A stretch of DNA of 64,000 nucleotides from Lepidurus packardi (taxonomy: Eukaryota; Arthropoda; Branchiopoda; Notostraca; Triopsidae): positions 4,526,001 through 4,590,000 of the forward strand of contig JAKZAN010000007.1 in NCBI GenBank assembly GCA_023053545.1, in the 5' to 3' direction. The first letter of the stretch is position 1. Each line of letters opens with the position of its first letter. Position numbers and translations under genes: made by a program. The notes below the pieces were generated by a model. That model saw only the letters and a program-made list of their open reading frames with translations. It was not told the DNA's origin and searched no databases. Positions 23,129-36,300 of this stretch are shown piece by piece.

Positions 23129-24064
23129 TCACAATTTCTTAGGATAAAACATATTCCAGTGGCCTTCCTCATTCAATTTACAATATACAGGTTCATTCTG
23201 CTTGAATACTGTGCGTAATGGATCCGGATGTTCGTAGACAAACTGCAGACATTCTTTAATGTGCCAGCCAAAGTGAGGCGGTTCGGCTTTCGGGGAAGTG
23301 GAGAAATGTTTCGCGAAGAACGACGGGGATTGCTGAAGCAATCTATATAAATGTCGTGGGGGATCATAATAAAACGGCTTGATTTCAAAGCAGCCCATCG
23401 AGACATTGTAAACGTTCGGTAGCATGGGTTCACTACTCAAGAATCGTGCAGACCGTAAAGCTGGCAAAGGGCCACGGATTTCGGCTTGGAATAGGGCGGG
23501 AAACACTTGGCCTGAATGGATATCTGCGGCTGCTCCATACACGAGTGGGACGGGGTCGCCGTTCTTAAAAGTCGTGTTAAGTGGACCGACGCAAGCCATC
23601 ACGAGATGCAGTTTTCCAGGCCAATCGTTGAGCAAGGTCAAGATTTCGCTCAACAAACCTTCAGACAACTCGTTTTCATCCTGATAACCGCCGATTAGGT
23701 GCACATCAATTTCCTCGTTTGTCTCAAGCTGGTTGACGTACTTCTCAAGCATATTATACACGCAGGTTTCGTCTGCAGAATCCAAGTGAGCTACACAAAT
23801 TGTACCAGACAGGGATGACTTGGCGACGAGAATGTGGCAAGTAGTGGCGTCGTCGGACCCGACAAGATTGAATCGAGCGTCCGTATTCGCAAGAATGGCG
23901 TATTCTTTTTGACCCACGTACAGCACCTTGCGGGGGTCGTCCACACTGCGAATAGGCATGTGTGCGAATGATTCCGATCGTTTTCGAAAATCGGGGTAAA
24001 GGGAAAGTAATGACTCGACTTTGAAGGAGTTAGTCCTGAGTGGCGCACCATCGATTAAAAGCAT
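23129..24064 (-). CDS. NTAN1: Protein N-terminal asparagine amidohydrolase
   Basis: This enzyme deamidates N-terminal Asn to Asp on proteins, creating a secondary destabilising residue for the Arg/N-degron pathway. It is a single-exon gene of 311 residues (human 310). The start MLLIDGAPLRTN parallels the human MPLLVEGRRVR. The conserved catalytic segment LVGSDDATTCHILVAKSSLS contains the nucleophile Cys after DDATT. Other family blocks are CVAHLDSADET, VHLIGGYQDENELSEGLL, PLVYGAAADIHSGQVFPALF and STSPKAEPPHFGWHI. The N-terminal Met-Leu is consistent with the need to expose the Cys-linked active site only after folding. It is convergent with the GRAM gene and divergent from PAR-6. Confidence 0.95.
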   Translation of the reverse strand: MLLIDGAPLRTNSFKVESLLSLYPDFRKRSESFAHMPIRSVDDPRKVLYVGQKEYAILANTDARFNLVGSDDATTCHILVAKSSLSGTICVAHLDSADETCVYNMLEKYVNQLETNEEIDVHLIGGYQDENELSEGLLSEILTLLNDWPGKLHLVMACVGPLNTTFKNGDPVPLVYGAAADIHSGQVFPALFQAEIRGPLPALRSARFLSSEPMLPNVYNVSMGCFEIKPFYYDPPRHLYRLLQQSPSFFAKHFSTSPKAEPPHFGWHIKECLQFVYEHPDPLRTVFKQNEPVYCKLNEEGHWNMFYPKKL

Positions 24065-24963
24065 GTTGATGCAGGTTCGTGAATGACTTGCTGTCCATGA
24101 AAGTAGGGCGTTTTTCTTAGGGAACAGATGTCGAGGTTCGGCTTTTTGCCCACCAAACCCAAATTTACAAGCTCGGGATTGTACTTAGTTTACATGGCAA
24201 ACTATTTCTCGTTGCCAATCACAACCTGAGGTCAAGATTAGAAGAAAAGTACTTTTAGTAGAACCACATAATTCGCATAGACACTGACAGGCTTAGAAGC
24301 AGGTGCTTCGAAAAGGTACAGAAAAGCACCATATTCCTCGTGCCATGCTAATTGTGCGTATTTAGCTCTCAATATGCAAATAAAAGAAAAGGCGGCAGTT
24401 AAACGCCAAAATACCGTCATACAGATAAGGTCAAATACTGTTCACATACCTTATTTAGAGAGGAAAAACCTCCGAAAACAGAACCCACATCGCACGCGTA
24501 GAAATGATAAATAGAACAAACCAGTTGCAAACATACTCGCCACCTTCCGGCCAGTCAACAATCTTAGTGATTGAAATCAAAAACTAGAACGTATCAAAAT
24601 TGAAATTTGGAAGGTATCACTCACTATCGTCTTGGGAAAAGCAATTCCAATTTTGAAGGTATCGATTCCTAAACAATTTGTCAACTATCCGTGCCTTCGC
24701 GTGGGGCGTCCTATTTTTCGCGTTTTCATCACCATTTTACTGACCTAATTAAAATGCTCTTGCTCTGATTAAGTTGCAGGTTCATTTACTGACATTCACC
24801 ATCGGTGTGTACCCAAATTCTTTGTTAAGACTAAGAGTTTTGTTATAATTTTGCTCGTGTGATAGTGGGTTTCTACAGGGAGGGGTTTGATTCACACACT
24901 TGTCAGCTCCCTGTGCTGTGATTCTTTATTCGCTACAAATATGCAACATTGTTGACTACAAGT
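24065..24963. other. Divergent interval NTAN1 / PAR-6
   Basis: 899 bp between two start codons on opposite strands. A minus-strand hydrophobic open frame at 24238-24420 begins MTVFWRLTAAFSFICILRAK and contains a plausible membrane helix. Another hydrophobic stretch, VCNWFVLFIISTRAMWVLF, lies near 24470-24540. They may be exons of a small membrane protein, but no family was recognised. Promoters for NTAN1 and PAR-6 must also be here. Confidence 0.35.
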
Positions 24964-26635
24964 ATGTCCAAAACACTCAAACATCACCATCATAAGCCGG
25001 ACCCCAATCTAGTCGAGGTCAAAAGCAAAGTAAGATTTTTTTTCATGCCTTTTTATTTATTTTTCATCATGTTTCATCTTATTGTTATACTCTTCCTAGT
25101 TCGATGCAGAGTTCCGGAGATTTGCTATTGAGCGTTCGACGACTTCCACATTTGACTCATTCAGGCAGCTCCTGGAACGGTTACATGGCCTAAAAGCGGA
25201 CTCAGTCTTACTCAGCTACACTGACCCCAGAGATGGAGATCTTTTACCCATAAATAACGACGATAATTTTGCGCGAGCATTATCAGCAGCTAGACCTTTG
25301 CTTAGGCTGCTTATTCAAAGAAAAGGTACGAACACTGTCACGGAATTTCTGGTATAAAGTCATTCGTATATCATATTCCTTATATTGTTTTCATTTATCA
25401 AATTCCGCAATACCTGTGGAATGTAATGCGTGTGCAATACGTCCCCTCCCCTGTTTGTCATGCTTCCTTATACCTCCAATGTGCTCTCCCCTCATACCTC
25501 ACCTTTCCGGCCGTTACTTCCGGTTGCTTATGTTAGATCGCTGGTACTAATTAACCTGTTATTTTGGCTCTTGCCGCTTTGTAGGTGAAGCGCAGGAAGA
25601 TCTGAACGGACATGGCCAGAAATCGAAAAGTTTTATAACGTCGATATTAGGAGGTACACCCAAGGGGAAACCTCATCTCTCAATCTCCTACCCTCAAGAA
25701 TTTCGACAAGTAAAAATTTAATTTTTTACTTTTAGAAATATGATTTAAATATTTTATGAATATTTTATACATATTTTATTATTTAAAGTAAAAATGTCCA
25801 TTATATGATGGTGAAGAAGCTAATTGCGTGTGTGGATCTAGGTGTCAGCTATCATTGACGTGGACGTGGTACCGGACACGTGCAGGCGTGTGCGATTGTT
25901 AAAGCACGGATCAGATAAACCACTCGGGTTTTATATCCGAGATGGTACGTCCGTTCGTGTCACCCCGCAAGGCTTAGAAAAAGTGCCGGGCATTTTCATT
26001 TCGCGTTTAGTTCCTGGCGGTTTAGCCGAGTCGACAGGTATGGCCTTGTGCTTTGCTCTTTGCTTGTTCGCTCTGTTGCTCATCTTCTATTTTGTTGTTT
26101 TGTGGCACACGAGTGTATAAGAGAAGTTTGACCCGCATGTTGAAAACCCCCTCGCATTTGCTTTTGCCTCTTTACTTTCCATTGTGGTTAAAACCGAAGC
26201 TTGAAAAATGCATGGCACTTGCAAACCAATTCGGATGCTTTTTTGAATTTTATTGAAATATTTTGATCATTTTCTTCCCCAACCATAGGTCTTTTAGCTG
26301 TCAATGACGAGGTTTTAGAAGTGAACGGCATTGAAGTAGCCGGGAAAAGTTTAGACCAAGTGACAGACATGATGGTAGCCAATTCTTCCAACCTCATCAT
26401 CACAGTGAAACCCGCCAATCAGCGTACAGCCTTGGGACCACCGTTAAGACAATCCCTTTCACGCTCCTCGGACCACTCACAACAGTCCAACAAGTCCCAA
26501 TTACATATGACGGACCATGCCAACGCTTCCGATGAAGACGGCGATGCGGATGATCAGGACGAAATCCGGGACTTAACTGGAGGCGATCAGATAGAAATGG
26601 CTCATATCAAAGACGATGGCGTTTTGCATTTGTGA
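24964..26635 (+). CDS. par-6: Partitioning-defective protein 6 (PAR-6)
   Basis: This is the scaffold of the apical PAR complex; it links aPKC (through PB1), Cdc42 (through semi-CRIB plus PDZ) and PAR-3/Crumbs (through PDZ). Five exons (24964-25029, 25100-25325, 25585-25709, 25842-26037, 26289-26635) give 319 residues. The PB1 domain spans roughly residues 17-98, from [19 protein letters not shown] to [11 protein letters not shown]. The semi-CRIB is [19 protein letters not shown]. The PDZ domain includes [20 protein letters not shown], the ligand loop region and [21 protein letters not shown] Ser/Asp-rich tail ends in DDGVLHL. I chose the second in-frame start, [15 protein letters not shown], because it is the first ATG and matches the short N-terminus of the family. 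Confidence 0.96.
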
Positions 26636-27139
26636 ACACGATTCGCCTTCTTTTTTAAAAAACTTCATTAATTGTAATTTCAAGTCGTTTTATTTTGTTT
26701 TGAGGAAAAGTTTTGGATGATAGCACTAGTTTTCCGTTTTTAGCTCCCATGCTGCCTTTTTGGGTCAATTTGTATTATATAATTTCTAGAAACGCTATCA
26801 AAACTGTTGTGTGGGCTTTTTGCCATCCCGAAACAACGTAAATCCATCCAATAATGTCATTCCCGAATTTTCTGTCTTAAAAAGTTGTTAAAGCAGAAGG
26901 AAGTATTTTTCGTGTTTTTTAAAAAAGAGGTGCCTTTTTGCCAGCTATTTTTATTTTGCGTTTGGGTCTCTCGATACCCAGTGTAAGACAGACCAGCATG
27001 TGTACATAACTCTGTCTTATAAAGCTGTGCCTGTATGTTTGTTGTCTATCGTCCAGAATCATGTAAAAACCCGGGGAAATACAAATCGTGGAGTCAGCAA
27101 AATAGAAGGGAAACTTAAAATGGACTTACGAATTAGTTG
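26636..27139. other. 3' flanks of convergent PAR-6 and ELP1
   Basis: 504 bp between the two stop codons, A/T-rich, taken to be the two 3' UTRs. A canonical AATAAA was not found on the plus strand just after PAR-6. Confidence 0.4.
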
Positions 27140-30100
27140 TTAGTCCAATAGGCGCAGTTTCCATCGAGAATCCGTCCGAGTAGCAGGAGGATACCTTAAC
27201 AGAGGCTCCAGCAAATTATACCGTTGGTTAACGTCGCGACAGCGGTTTATAATGTTTTCCGTTGTGGCATTCGGACCAAATACCTTTAATAATCGTTGAA
27301 AATTAGCCGAGAATTCTCGTCTAAAACGTTAAGATTAACTACATTTTCAGTTGGAGACAAACTGAAGTTCCAGATGGTCGCTTTAGCTGCTTCCAAAGTG
27401 GAAACCAGGTTTGCGAACGTTTTCTGAACGTGGGTTCCTAGCGAGTCTTGGTTACTCGCTACTAAGGCCGATGTTAAGGCAAAAATATCATCTACAACCA
27501 AAACAATACGTTCATTAAGGCTCCCAAATACCTTAGCTCGGTATAGGCGGTTAGCATGGGGAATTTCGGAGCATCTTTTTGAGCAAACCAGTAAAGTTAA
27601 TAAAAAGAACTCCTACAGTAATCTTGAGCTTAAGAACAGGTAGTGCACAACCAAATCAAATTTTTTTCCGGTGAGTAATAAATGAGCAATATGCAAATGA
27701 AGTTTGCAATTATGAGAAATACGTTGCCTAAAAATCTGTCCTTCGGTTTTGCACTAGTATTAAAAACAGAAGACTTTTGTTTTAAAGTGCTTTTAAATCT
27801 GACAAGCCTTTTTCGAGAAATCTTGTTGAGAGAGTTGAGACTTGATTGAGACACTGTGCTGCTAGAGCAAACTGTTGTGACAGGTTGTACTTTTCACGAT
27901 CAAAACAAGCGTAGAAACTCCGCCGGCAATTAGCTATCGATTTCTTGTTTTACGTTCATACGCATGGCTTTGGCAAAACAATAACAAACATCAGTGCCAT
28001 CTATGATTGTTTCGCGTCAATAAGCTAAGGTATACGGTTTTTACCATTTCTGTCCTTAAAAGGATAGGAACTGTAAAAAAACTGGGTAGTTTACCTTTAA
28101 GTTTCTCAGCTTGGACATACGTGTCGTGTAAACTCGCAATAAGGGCAAGATCTTCGTAGACGCTGCCTTCTTTTAAGCTATACTTTTTCCTTTCCAGTTT
28201 CCGCGTATTTTTGCTAGATCTTCCAGTCCGTTGACTAGAAATCATGGACGTTCGCGTACTGGCCACATCCGAGTACAAATCTGCCTCTATATCATTGCCC
28301 AGTGCTTCTTCCTTTTGTTCATTGTTTAACCGTACAGTTTTTAAACGAATAACCTGGGCTTCGAAAGTCTGCTGCATGTTTTGAACTTTTTCTTGGAAAA
28401 CCACGCCTGCGTCCTTCAGAGCGGGGTTCAACTGGCTATCTATTATAAAAAGGATGCTTAATTACGATGCAAATGAGCTGATTAACGAGCGGATTTGTAC
28501 CGATGAGCTCCAGAAGAGAACGTTCGATAATCAAATGGTACGCAACTTCCCATCGTTGCCCTTCAATCAACACCTGTATTGCTTCGCTCACATCCTGCAG
28601 GTGATGTTCGAGCACATACGCAGCTTCGTCGTACTTTCTATGAGCTACCAGATTGTTGCATAATAGCTTCAAGAATGCTCTAAGAACTTCCGGTCTGTCA
28701 AACCAACAAAATCAATACAGTACTACCTTTTCGGAAAAGAATACAGAAAGAAAATACTTGTGCGACGCTTGAAGTACATTGGCTAAACAACTTCGCCAAC
28801 TGCCAGCTTTCAAAAAACAATCGCTAGCCTCTTTATGCATTCCCAATCGCTGATAAAGCAATCCAGCGTCTTGGTAAGCTTGCAAACTTTGCAGAAACTT
28901 AGCATACGCTTCCGTTATTGCCTACCAAAAAATATTTTTTTAAAAGAAATTCCATCGCTTTTCTAATCATATTCTTTCCAATCATACTTTTCGTTCGGGG
29001 CCAGGATCAGAATAAATGTCGAGTGCTTTCCGGTACAATTTATGGTCTTTCACGAGCTGCACGAAGGTTTCCCAATATTCTGACCCACAAAGTGCCAGGC
29101 TTTCCAACGCAGCGTCCCAGTGTTTCAAATGGACATCAATGCTGTACCGCCTCAAGTCTGGCCCCATCTGTTGCAAGTCTTTCATGAATGGAAGGTACTC
29201 TTTTGGATCCATTTGCGATTTCTGGGCGACGAGCGAAGCTAGCTGTAAATCATAAGTGCCCAAGGCTTCTCGAAACAAATCTGCTACGTCAATCAAGACC
29301 GCTAGGTATGATAAGGCATCTTCATGGTCATGCCCTTTTTCTAAACACAAATAAACCATAAATAAATATATAAACTAAATACAATAAATATATAAATAAA
29401 TAAACTAAATAAATTCCAACCTTTCAAGCCTATAATATATCTCAGCGCCTGAGCGACGTCGGCCGTTGTTAATTTCACGTAAGTTGTAACAATAGGTAAT
29501 GCGTAAAGTTGTCCGTTATCCATGAGCACCTAAACACCGTAATTTCAGCGATTTGATAACGCTGCAGCTCTTATGTTTACAAAATAAATTAGATTTGGCA
29601 AAATTTACTTGGCGCATTTCAGAGCAAATCCGATCCACTTTATCAGGCAAATCTTCTGAATTCTGATCTCCATAATACGTTCCATACATGGTTTTCGTCA
29701 CATTCTCGGATCTAGCGGGGGAAAAATATGCTAATGTTTACATTATTCTGTATTTTATTTTTTAAGGCGTGTTTTACTGGATTTCTGTAAGCAATAGGCA
29801 AAGGTCGCTTGGCTTTCGGATTTCTTCAATCACAGTTGGGATATGAGCCATGAAAGCGTCCGGGTTATGGTCCACGAGTAAATTCAAGTTAATTCGCTGC
29901 TTCTTCATTAAGGTAAAGGCTGCAGCATATCTGTGCTGGTCGATGAGTTTTCCTATGATGTTCAGCGCTAGCGGTCGGGGATGAATTGCTTCTAGATTGC
30001 CGCGCGGCATTTGCAGAATAACTTTGGTGTCTTCCATAACAGAATGTACGAGTTTAGCGCCTCTCTCTATCTCGCGACCATCATCCAATTTAGGCTTGGT

Positions 30101-30760
30101 ATTGTCATTTTGTACAAAAGAGGTCAAGCGAAGGCAGTGCAACTTGTGTTGTATAGTCGTGAGCAACAAAAATTGGGAATGGAGGGACATGGAAGTCACT
30201 CCACTGGCCAGCTCTTCCCCGTTCAGGTAGCACCGCTGCAAATCGTCTAAACTAAACAAAAGGTAGGTACCTTCCACACGGCAAGCTTCCACCTTTCAAA
30301 AATCTATTATTAGCTTACACTCCCAAACTTGGGTTACATTGGTCGATTATACCTTGGGACATGGTCTTGGGAACCGTACTGGGTTACCTGCGTTTTCCCA
30401 CAAATTTAACGTAAGACTGTTTACGTCTAAGCAACTCACTGCGCCATTCACGTGCTGTACAAATACGAAATCATCCACTGGATTCAAACTTAGAACTTGT
30501 GACGTCTCCAATGATTTCCTAATTAGTAAATCAATTGCTAGCTAAGGTTTGCTTTACAAACAAGTAAATAAATACCCATATTTTTTATGTAGAAAAAGTT
30601 ACGTAAATTAAACCGGCAAATTAAAAAAAAAATAAAAATAAGAAGAATGAATAAATAAACATAAATAAATCCTACATATAAATAAATAAGTGCATACATA
30701 AAAATAAGTAAACAAGTAAAAATTGACCGGCAAAAGTAGGGCCGTACGCAAGATTTTGGT

Positions 30761-30813
<53 letters not shown>

Positions 30814-32981
30814 AGTATGTGAATATCGTTACGGGGAAAAAAATTTCGGGGGGGGGGGGAGGTGAACAATCCTAATCCCCCCCCCCCCCGGGTACGGGGC
30901 CTGGGCAAAAGGCATTTGCCTACGCTGAATTAAAAAAAAAAAAAAAAATTACTTGATCATTAACGTTTTCCCTTCCGCTGGCAGTTCCATAATGAGAATC
31001 TTGCACAGTTTGTAGGTTGTAGCTTCACAAGCTATAATGATGTTTCCCAGTGGCCAGCAAAGGTTAACTATTCTCTTCCAAATCACTTCTTCGGGCACTG
31101 TCAGTAATCCTTGGTAATACTGCACGCTCGCCTTATAACCAGCGCTGATTACCTCTACCTCATCCGTTACCGAGCCTAAAAAAGCACAATTTACAAGGAA
31201 GAAGATGGGAAAAAACGGACTTCTTACTGGCAGGTTGTGTGGTAAAGATCCCCAAGTGACCAGTACTAGTCAGGACAGCAACGCTATTGGAATCATAGGT
31301 TGAAGTAGGGATAGAGGGGCCAGCCGCTACTTGGAAAATTGACGTTGGCATAGTGATCACGTGGGCAGACAAAGGCGGGGGAACAACGGTTTGCCGAAAC
31401 GGTGTACACAGCAATTTCCCTAATCACGATCCTTTCATTTAGAAAAAAAAGTATTAACGAAACAGAAGAAGCACATTACCTCCATCCACTACATATGCGA
31501 AAGCCAAGTCATCCACCGTCTCACCTCGAGATACGTAATTAAGCCAGCAAAAATTATACTGGTGATACTGACTTCCGCTAATGACACGCAATCTAAGGAA
31601 AAAAAGTCATTACTTTTTTGTTTTTTTGTGCTGTCCCAAGTCATTAAGATAAGCTCACCTATGGTTTTTATAACGGTCCCAATAAACGATTAACGGATGG
31701 GAGAATGAATACTCCTGCTTTTTGTACCAGCGGTAATTTGAAGAAGAAAACAATTGGAGATAGAACTTGTTTTCCAAAAGACAAACTACGCTCAAAATGT
31801 CATAGCCGCTATTCCACTGAATGTCTAAAACCTACATATTCAAAACTTTTAGCAGTTTCTTTAGATGAAGAGGTAATGTTAAGTTTTACTTGAAGAGGCT
31901 CATTAGCTTTCCCTCGATGTAGCGGGAATTCGCCATGTCGTAAACCATTGTGTTCAAAGAATATGACTTGCTGTTTACCATTGGGTAACGTTTGACTGGA
32001 CGCGATAAGACTCGACTCACTAAATGCCAAACAAGGCTCCAGTCCAAACACATCTTCGCCAGTATACATCAAACCTCCTTCGCGTCTGAATATTCTCAGT
32101 TTTCTGTAACCAGTTAGAGGCTCTACGGCGCTGATAGCTACCAAACTGCAATCTCCGCGCCAAGAAATGCGGGGTAGGCCATTGTCCCCAGCAGCCAAAG
32201 ATTTCGGCCTCTCGGACACGGATTTCGCTGCCGCTTTTCCGGCTGTGCCTTGGAACTGAGTTTGTTTAGAACCCCAACCGACTGTCACAAACTGACCTGG
32301 AATTTTCCAGAAACGTTTGGAATAATTGACTTTAATCAATGAGCAATTTTACCTTCGCCAAAGTCTTGTTGATGTAGCGGAACCTCGGCCAGGACTTCAA
32401 AATCTCGACGCATGAAGAGGACATTTCCTGTTCCTGAGACCAAAACCAGACTTTCTTGGTCTGGACTCCATTCAGCATCCAAAATTCCGCCTTGAACGCA
32501 TCCAGCATTATCTAACGGGGTGTCTTCTAAGGTCTTATAGATGTAGATATTTCCAGATTTGCATACAATTGCGATGCAATTTTCCTCAGGTAGGTATTCC
32601 AAGCAAATGGGCTCTTCTGCTTCGCCGTCGTCTGACACTAATGGCAGAAGAAAACTAACCTAAAACGTGAAAAATCTCAGAATTTTCCTCTTTTCTACCT
32701 TTAACGGTTTTACAATTGAACCATTTACTCATTACTGTAAAAAAAAATCGTCACAAGTTAGTTTTTAACGAAGTGGGAGACAATCGTAATAAGATTAAGT
32801 TAGAATAAGAATAAGAAACGTTAAGTCCTTGTACCTCTTGATTCCCAGAGTTCTTGAGTACTCCAAGTCCATCTCTACCAGCAAAATAAAGATCATCATC
32901 TTCTGCAACACATACACACTTTACGGCCAAAATTTCCGGCTTATCGCACATAAATTTATCAAAGATCTTCAGGTTTTTCAT
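27140..32981 (-). CDS. ELP1: Elongator complex protein 1 (IKAP/IKBKAP)
   Basis: This is the scaffold subunit of the six-protein Elongator complex, which makes cm5/mcm5 modifications on wobble uridine of tRNAs. It is a long multi-exon gene. The start is MKNLKIFDKFMCDKPEILAV. Exons include 32981-32835, 32659-32353, 32296-31890, then many small exons down to 28095, 27491-27343 and 27283-27140. Diagnostic segments are VTVGWGSKQTQFQG and FRQTVVPPPLSAHV in the WD40 part, LQMPRGNLEAIHPRPLAL and QRINLNLLVDHNPDAFMAHI at the TPR start, and QKSQMDPKEYLPFMKDLQQM. The basic tRNA-binding stretch SSKNTRKLERKKYSLKEG follows. The extreme C-terminus RWKLRLLD matches human QWKLSLLD. A 59-nt intron separates the last two exons. 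One intron carries a G51 tract (separate entry). Individual internal exon ends were not all fixed. Confidence 0.95.
30762..30889. repeat. Poly-G tract (51 G) with adjacent G12/C13 inverted repeat
   Basis: Within an ELP1 intron the plus strand shows 51 consecutive G at 30762-30812, then 12 G at 30848-30859 and 13 C at 30877-30889. The G12 and C13 arms could pair with a 17-nt loop. On the ELP1 sense strand the long tract is poly-C. It may be a true homopolymer with G-quadruplex potential on the plus strand or partly an assembly or sequencing artefact. Confidence 0.8.
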
Positions 32982-33327
32982 TGTCGTTGTGGCCAAAAAC
33001 ACGTGTTGTTTTCACACATGACCCGCCCTCTAGACCGGGCCCTGCAAGCCCGCTTAAATGTAAACGACCCAAGTTGGCCATTCCAACCTTCTTGCGTGTT
33101 AATGAGCACTACAAAATAAATATATGACAAAATATTACAAATGACAAAAATGTACTCTTTCGTAAATTTGCCACACTTGTTTCTAGTCTTCATAATCGCC
33201 ACTTTGCACACTTTCCATTCATACCAGTGAAACTGTACAAATAATAAACCACAATCAGAACATGATATTCCACAAGCTCTATAAACTACTTTTGAAAGAT
33301 ATATTCTCCCTATTTTGTTTCATGCTA
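32982..33327. other. ELP1 promoter region / INTS3 3' flank
   Basis: 346 bp between the INTS3 stop and the ELP1 start, both on the minus strand. No clear core promoter motif or gene was found. Confidence 0.4.
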
Positions 33328-36300
33328 TCAGTCCGAGTCCGACCCCATCAGTTTTCTTCGTTTCTTAGGTAATCTGGGTTTCACCACTTCTTCCTGCAAG
33401 GAAACGAATCAATTAGCATAAACCCCACAATTTCAAAGAAAAGGAGTTAAACTTGTTTACCTCGCTGCTTTCTTCTGATGTTTCCGAGTCGTGTTTCACT
33501 ACAGGTTTCGCTCGCCCAGCCCCTCGGCCTCCTTTCCGTCCTCTGGCAGCATTTTTCCCTCCTCGACTGTTACTCACACTTCCACCTCCACCTTCACCCG
33601 CCTCGTCACTTTCCGCTAACGCAAATAAGTCGCTGAACTTCTTTTTTTGAGCGTCTGTACACACTGCTTGCATTTGCTGGAGTGCGTTTTGTACCGAGTC
33701 TTGATTAAAGATGGACTTGGGGTGAGTGCTAACACATAATCGTAAGGCATCTAAGTGACCCAGCATGCGTTCGCCCAATACGTCCACTCCAGGTCCAGGG
33801 GTGCTATTGTTGCTCAACGCATTTTTCTGACCCGAGTTGGCCGTCCCTCTTTTGCGCTTGGTCGGGGACGTCTGGATAGGCAAAGCATTCGCCACCGAGA
33901 TATTCAACTGAGACACAAGCGCCTGAGCCAAAGGTGTTGAGTACGTGCTGTCCCGTGACCAGTAACTCAGTAGCGAAGATGTTAGCATGTCGTGTGCTTT
34001 AAGTTCACGAGCAAGTAAAGCCTGAACCAAATCACTAGTCGGCCTGGGGGCGTAGCAAAAAAACAACAACAAAAAACAGTATAAATAATGGAAATCCCGC
34101 ACTTCTTCAACCTAGTGATCAACCAATCCTCAGATCCATTTATTCGTTTATTAGCATACTTACTTCTCATGAGAAAACTTGATAAGGAGGGCAGATAACG
34201 CTTCCGCATGTTGAGGAGACTCGAGTATGCTCAACACGGGCGTGAAGATGCTCGCGGGGAGTGAACAACCGTGACTTCGTAGTAAGTGCCAGAGGCAGAA
34301 TTGTTCCCACGTTTCCCACTTTAAGCTTTCCTCTACACAGGAAAGTAAACTTCATTTAGGAGTTTCTTTTCCTTCATCAAAATATAAGTTGTTTACCGAT
34401 TAGTTTAATAAACGGTGTGGGTTCTGGTCCAACAAGTACCAAACTCCCTTGAGCTATGAGGCACAATAACTGGTGGAGTTGCGTGGCGTCGATGCCAAAC
34501 ATTAGAGTATGGAGTAATGCCGCATTTCCTCGACAAACTGTTGGAAAGTTCTGGAATAACGCCGGTGTCAAATACACCATTAACGCCACGTCTTCTTCCA
34601 TGCAATGCTACAATCCCAATCAAAAAAGGTCTGAGTTAAGGTGCAACATATATACGGGTCGTTACTTTGAAATCTTCGAGGATAACCATCCCAAAACTTT
34701 GGTTGCCTCTACACAACTCTTTATACACACTCCATTTTGTTTCATCCGCTTGACTAAAATATGTAACCAAAATAAAAAAAAATAAAATTTTAAATACCAA
34801 AAAATTAAAACTTTTAATTATCGTTTAACAAAATTACCTGGCTTTGAGATAATATAAAAGGTAGTAGCCCATGCAGGGTTGGATTTGTTTCATTTCCCAA
34901 ATTAAATCCAGCATCACCGTTTTACCAGCTTCATCTTCTACCATTTCTGAAGCTGCCCGGAAAAGGACAAACATGGGGCGACTTATACTATCTTCGATGG
35001 TCCTACAGAAGAATTGCCTTATTGGAATTTTTTCCTTTTTTTATTTGGTTTCGTTTCAACGTGATTTTTGCTTACTCAGGAGTGGCGTCTGCTTTAAAAA
35101 GTTTGGCTTCCAACTGCGTAGCAAACATGGCGCAGAAGATTTGGGCTAAAACCGTCATCGTTTCGCTTTCGGGTGGTTCTTGAGTTATTAGCTGAACAAA
35201 GGCTTCCACGGCGGCACATTTCGCTTCGTTATCTTGCTCGTGGTACAACTGCTCCATCTGCATTCTCAAAGAACCTTCCAATTCTTCGAAATGCGGTGCA
35301 ATATCGGCGGGCAGAGGTTGAGGATTTGTCGTTAAAGAGAAATTCTTGTCTTTGAGACGCACTTTGGCTACAAACATACATTAAACACCTTGCTTTACTA
35401 CAAGTTCCTTTCTTTTACGTTACCAAGGGGAATATCGTCGGCGTCTTCTTCATCGCTAAAAGCCGGTTCATCTTCACGCTTAACATGATTGTCCAGGACT
35501 TCTATACTGTCGAGCCCATCTTCATTCATATGCAAGCGTTCTTCGCGAAACGGAGTTTCAGAGCTGCAAAATTCAGGCAAAGTTTCCAGCAAAAGCGACC
35601 GTAAATCGTGGTCTAGTTTCGGCGAGTCGACTAAAGGCGAGAGCGAAGGCAAAACTCGTTTTTCTAAGATTTGCCGTAAAGACGTCACAACGCCCGCCCG
35701 AACTTGTGCCGTAAACGGTGGATAAAATGCAGGGATAATCTAATTAAGCATATTCATTATTAAGTAAGTGGCACCATCTAAATCAAAATTTACTCGGCAC
35801 AGAAAATCAAGGAGTGTGGCAGTTATAGCAGGGTGAGGACGCATGGAATGATACATCACCAAAATGGCGGGCTCTATTAAAAAAAAAAAAATTACAAAAA
35901 CGGAAATATACTAAAAATTTCGATTCTATTACCTATGTTCATAATGTTGTCCTTTTCAGGATCGTAGAAGAACCAATCGTAAAACAAAGCCAGCTTAGCA
36001 TTCGCTGCTGCCACGTTCGATGTACACGTCGTTAAAAGCCAACCTATCACAGCCCATCTGTGCATTTTAGATTCGGTAATAAAGAATGAGCGTTACTTGT
36101 CTGGATCTTTTTACAGGTATATCGAACTTTTACCTGGGAATAATATCCGAACATAACAGTTCGTTGGAAGGATGAATTACGCCGACAATGAAACGAATCA
36201 AGTCACAGCGTAAGGACTGGCTTTCCATGGTTGACAAATATTGGCGAGTAAACCAGTCCTGGTAGCGTTTTTGATACCCAAACCGCACTTGTGAAGTTAA

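Noticed and set aside
27630..27854. 74-residue frame inside the last large ELP1 intron
   Set aside because: No homology seen, and flanking ELP1 exons join cleanly without it.
30672..30908. Open frame with a poly-proline run
   Set aside because: It is only the translation of the poly-G tract inside an ELP1 intron and has no other protein-like character.
32691..32740. Possible extra ELP1 exon (MSKWFNCKTVK)
   Set aside because: Its phase does not match the preceding exon and would create an immediate stop; joining 32835 directly to 32659 fits the family.
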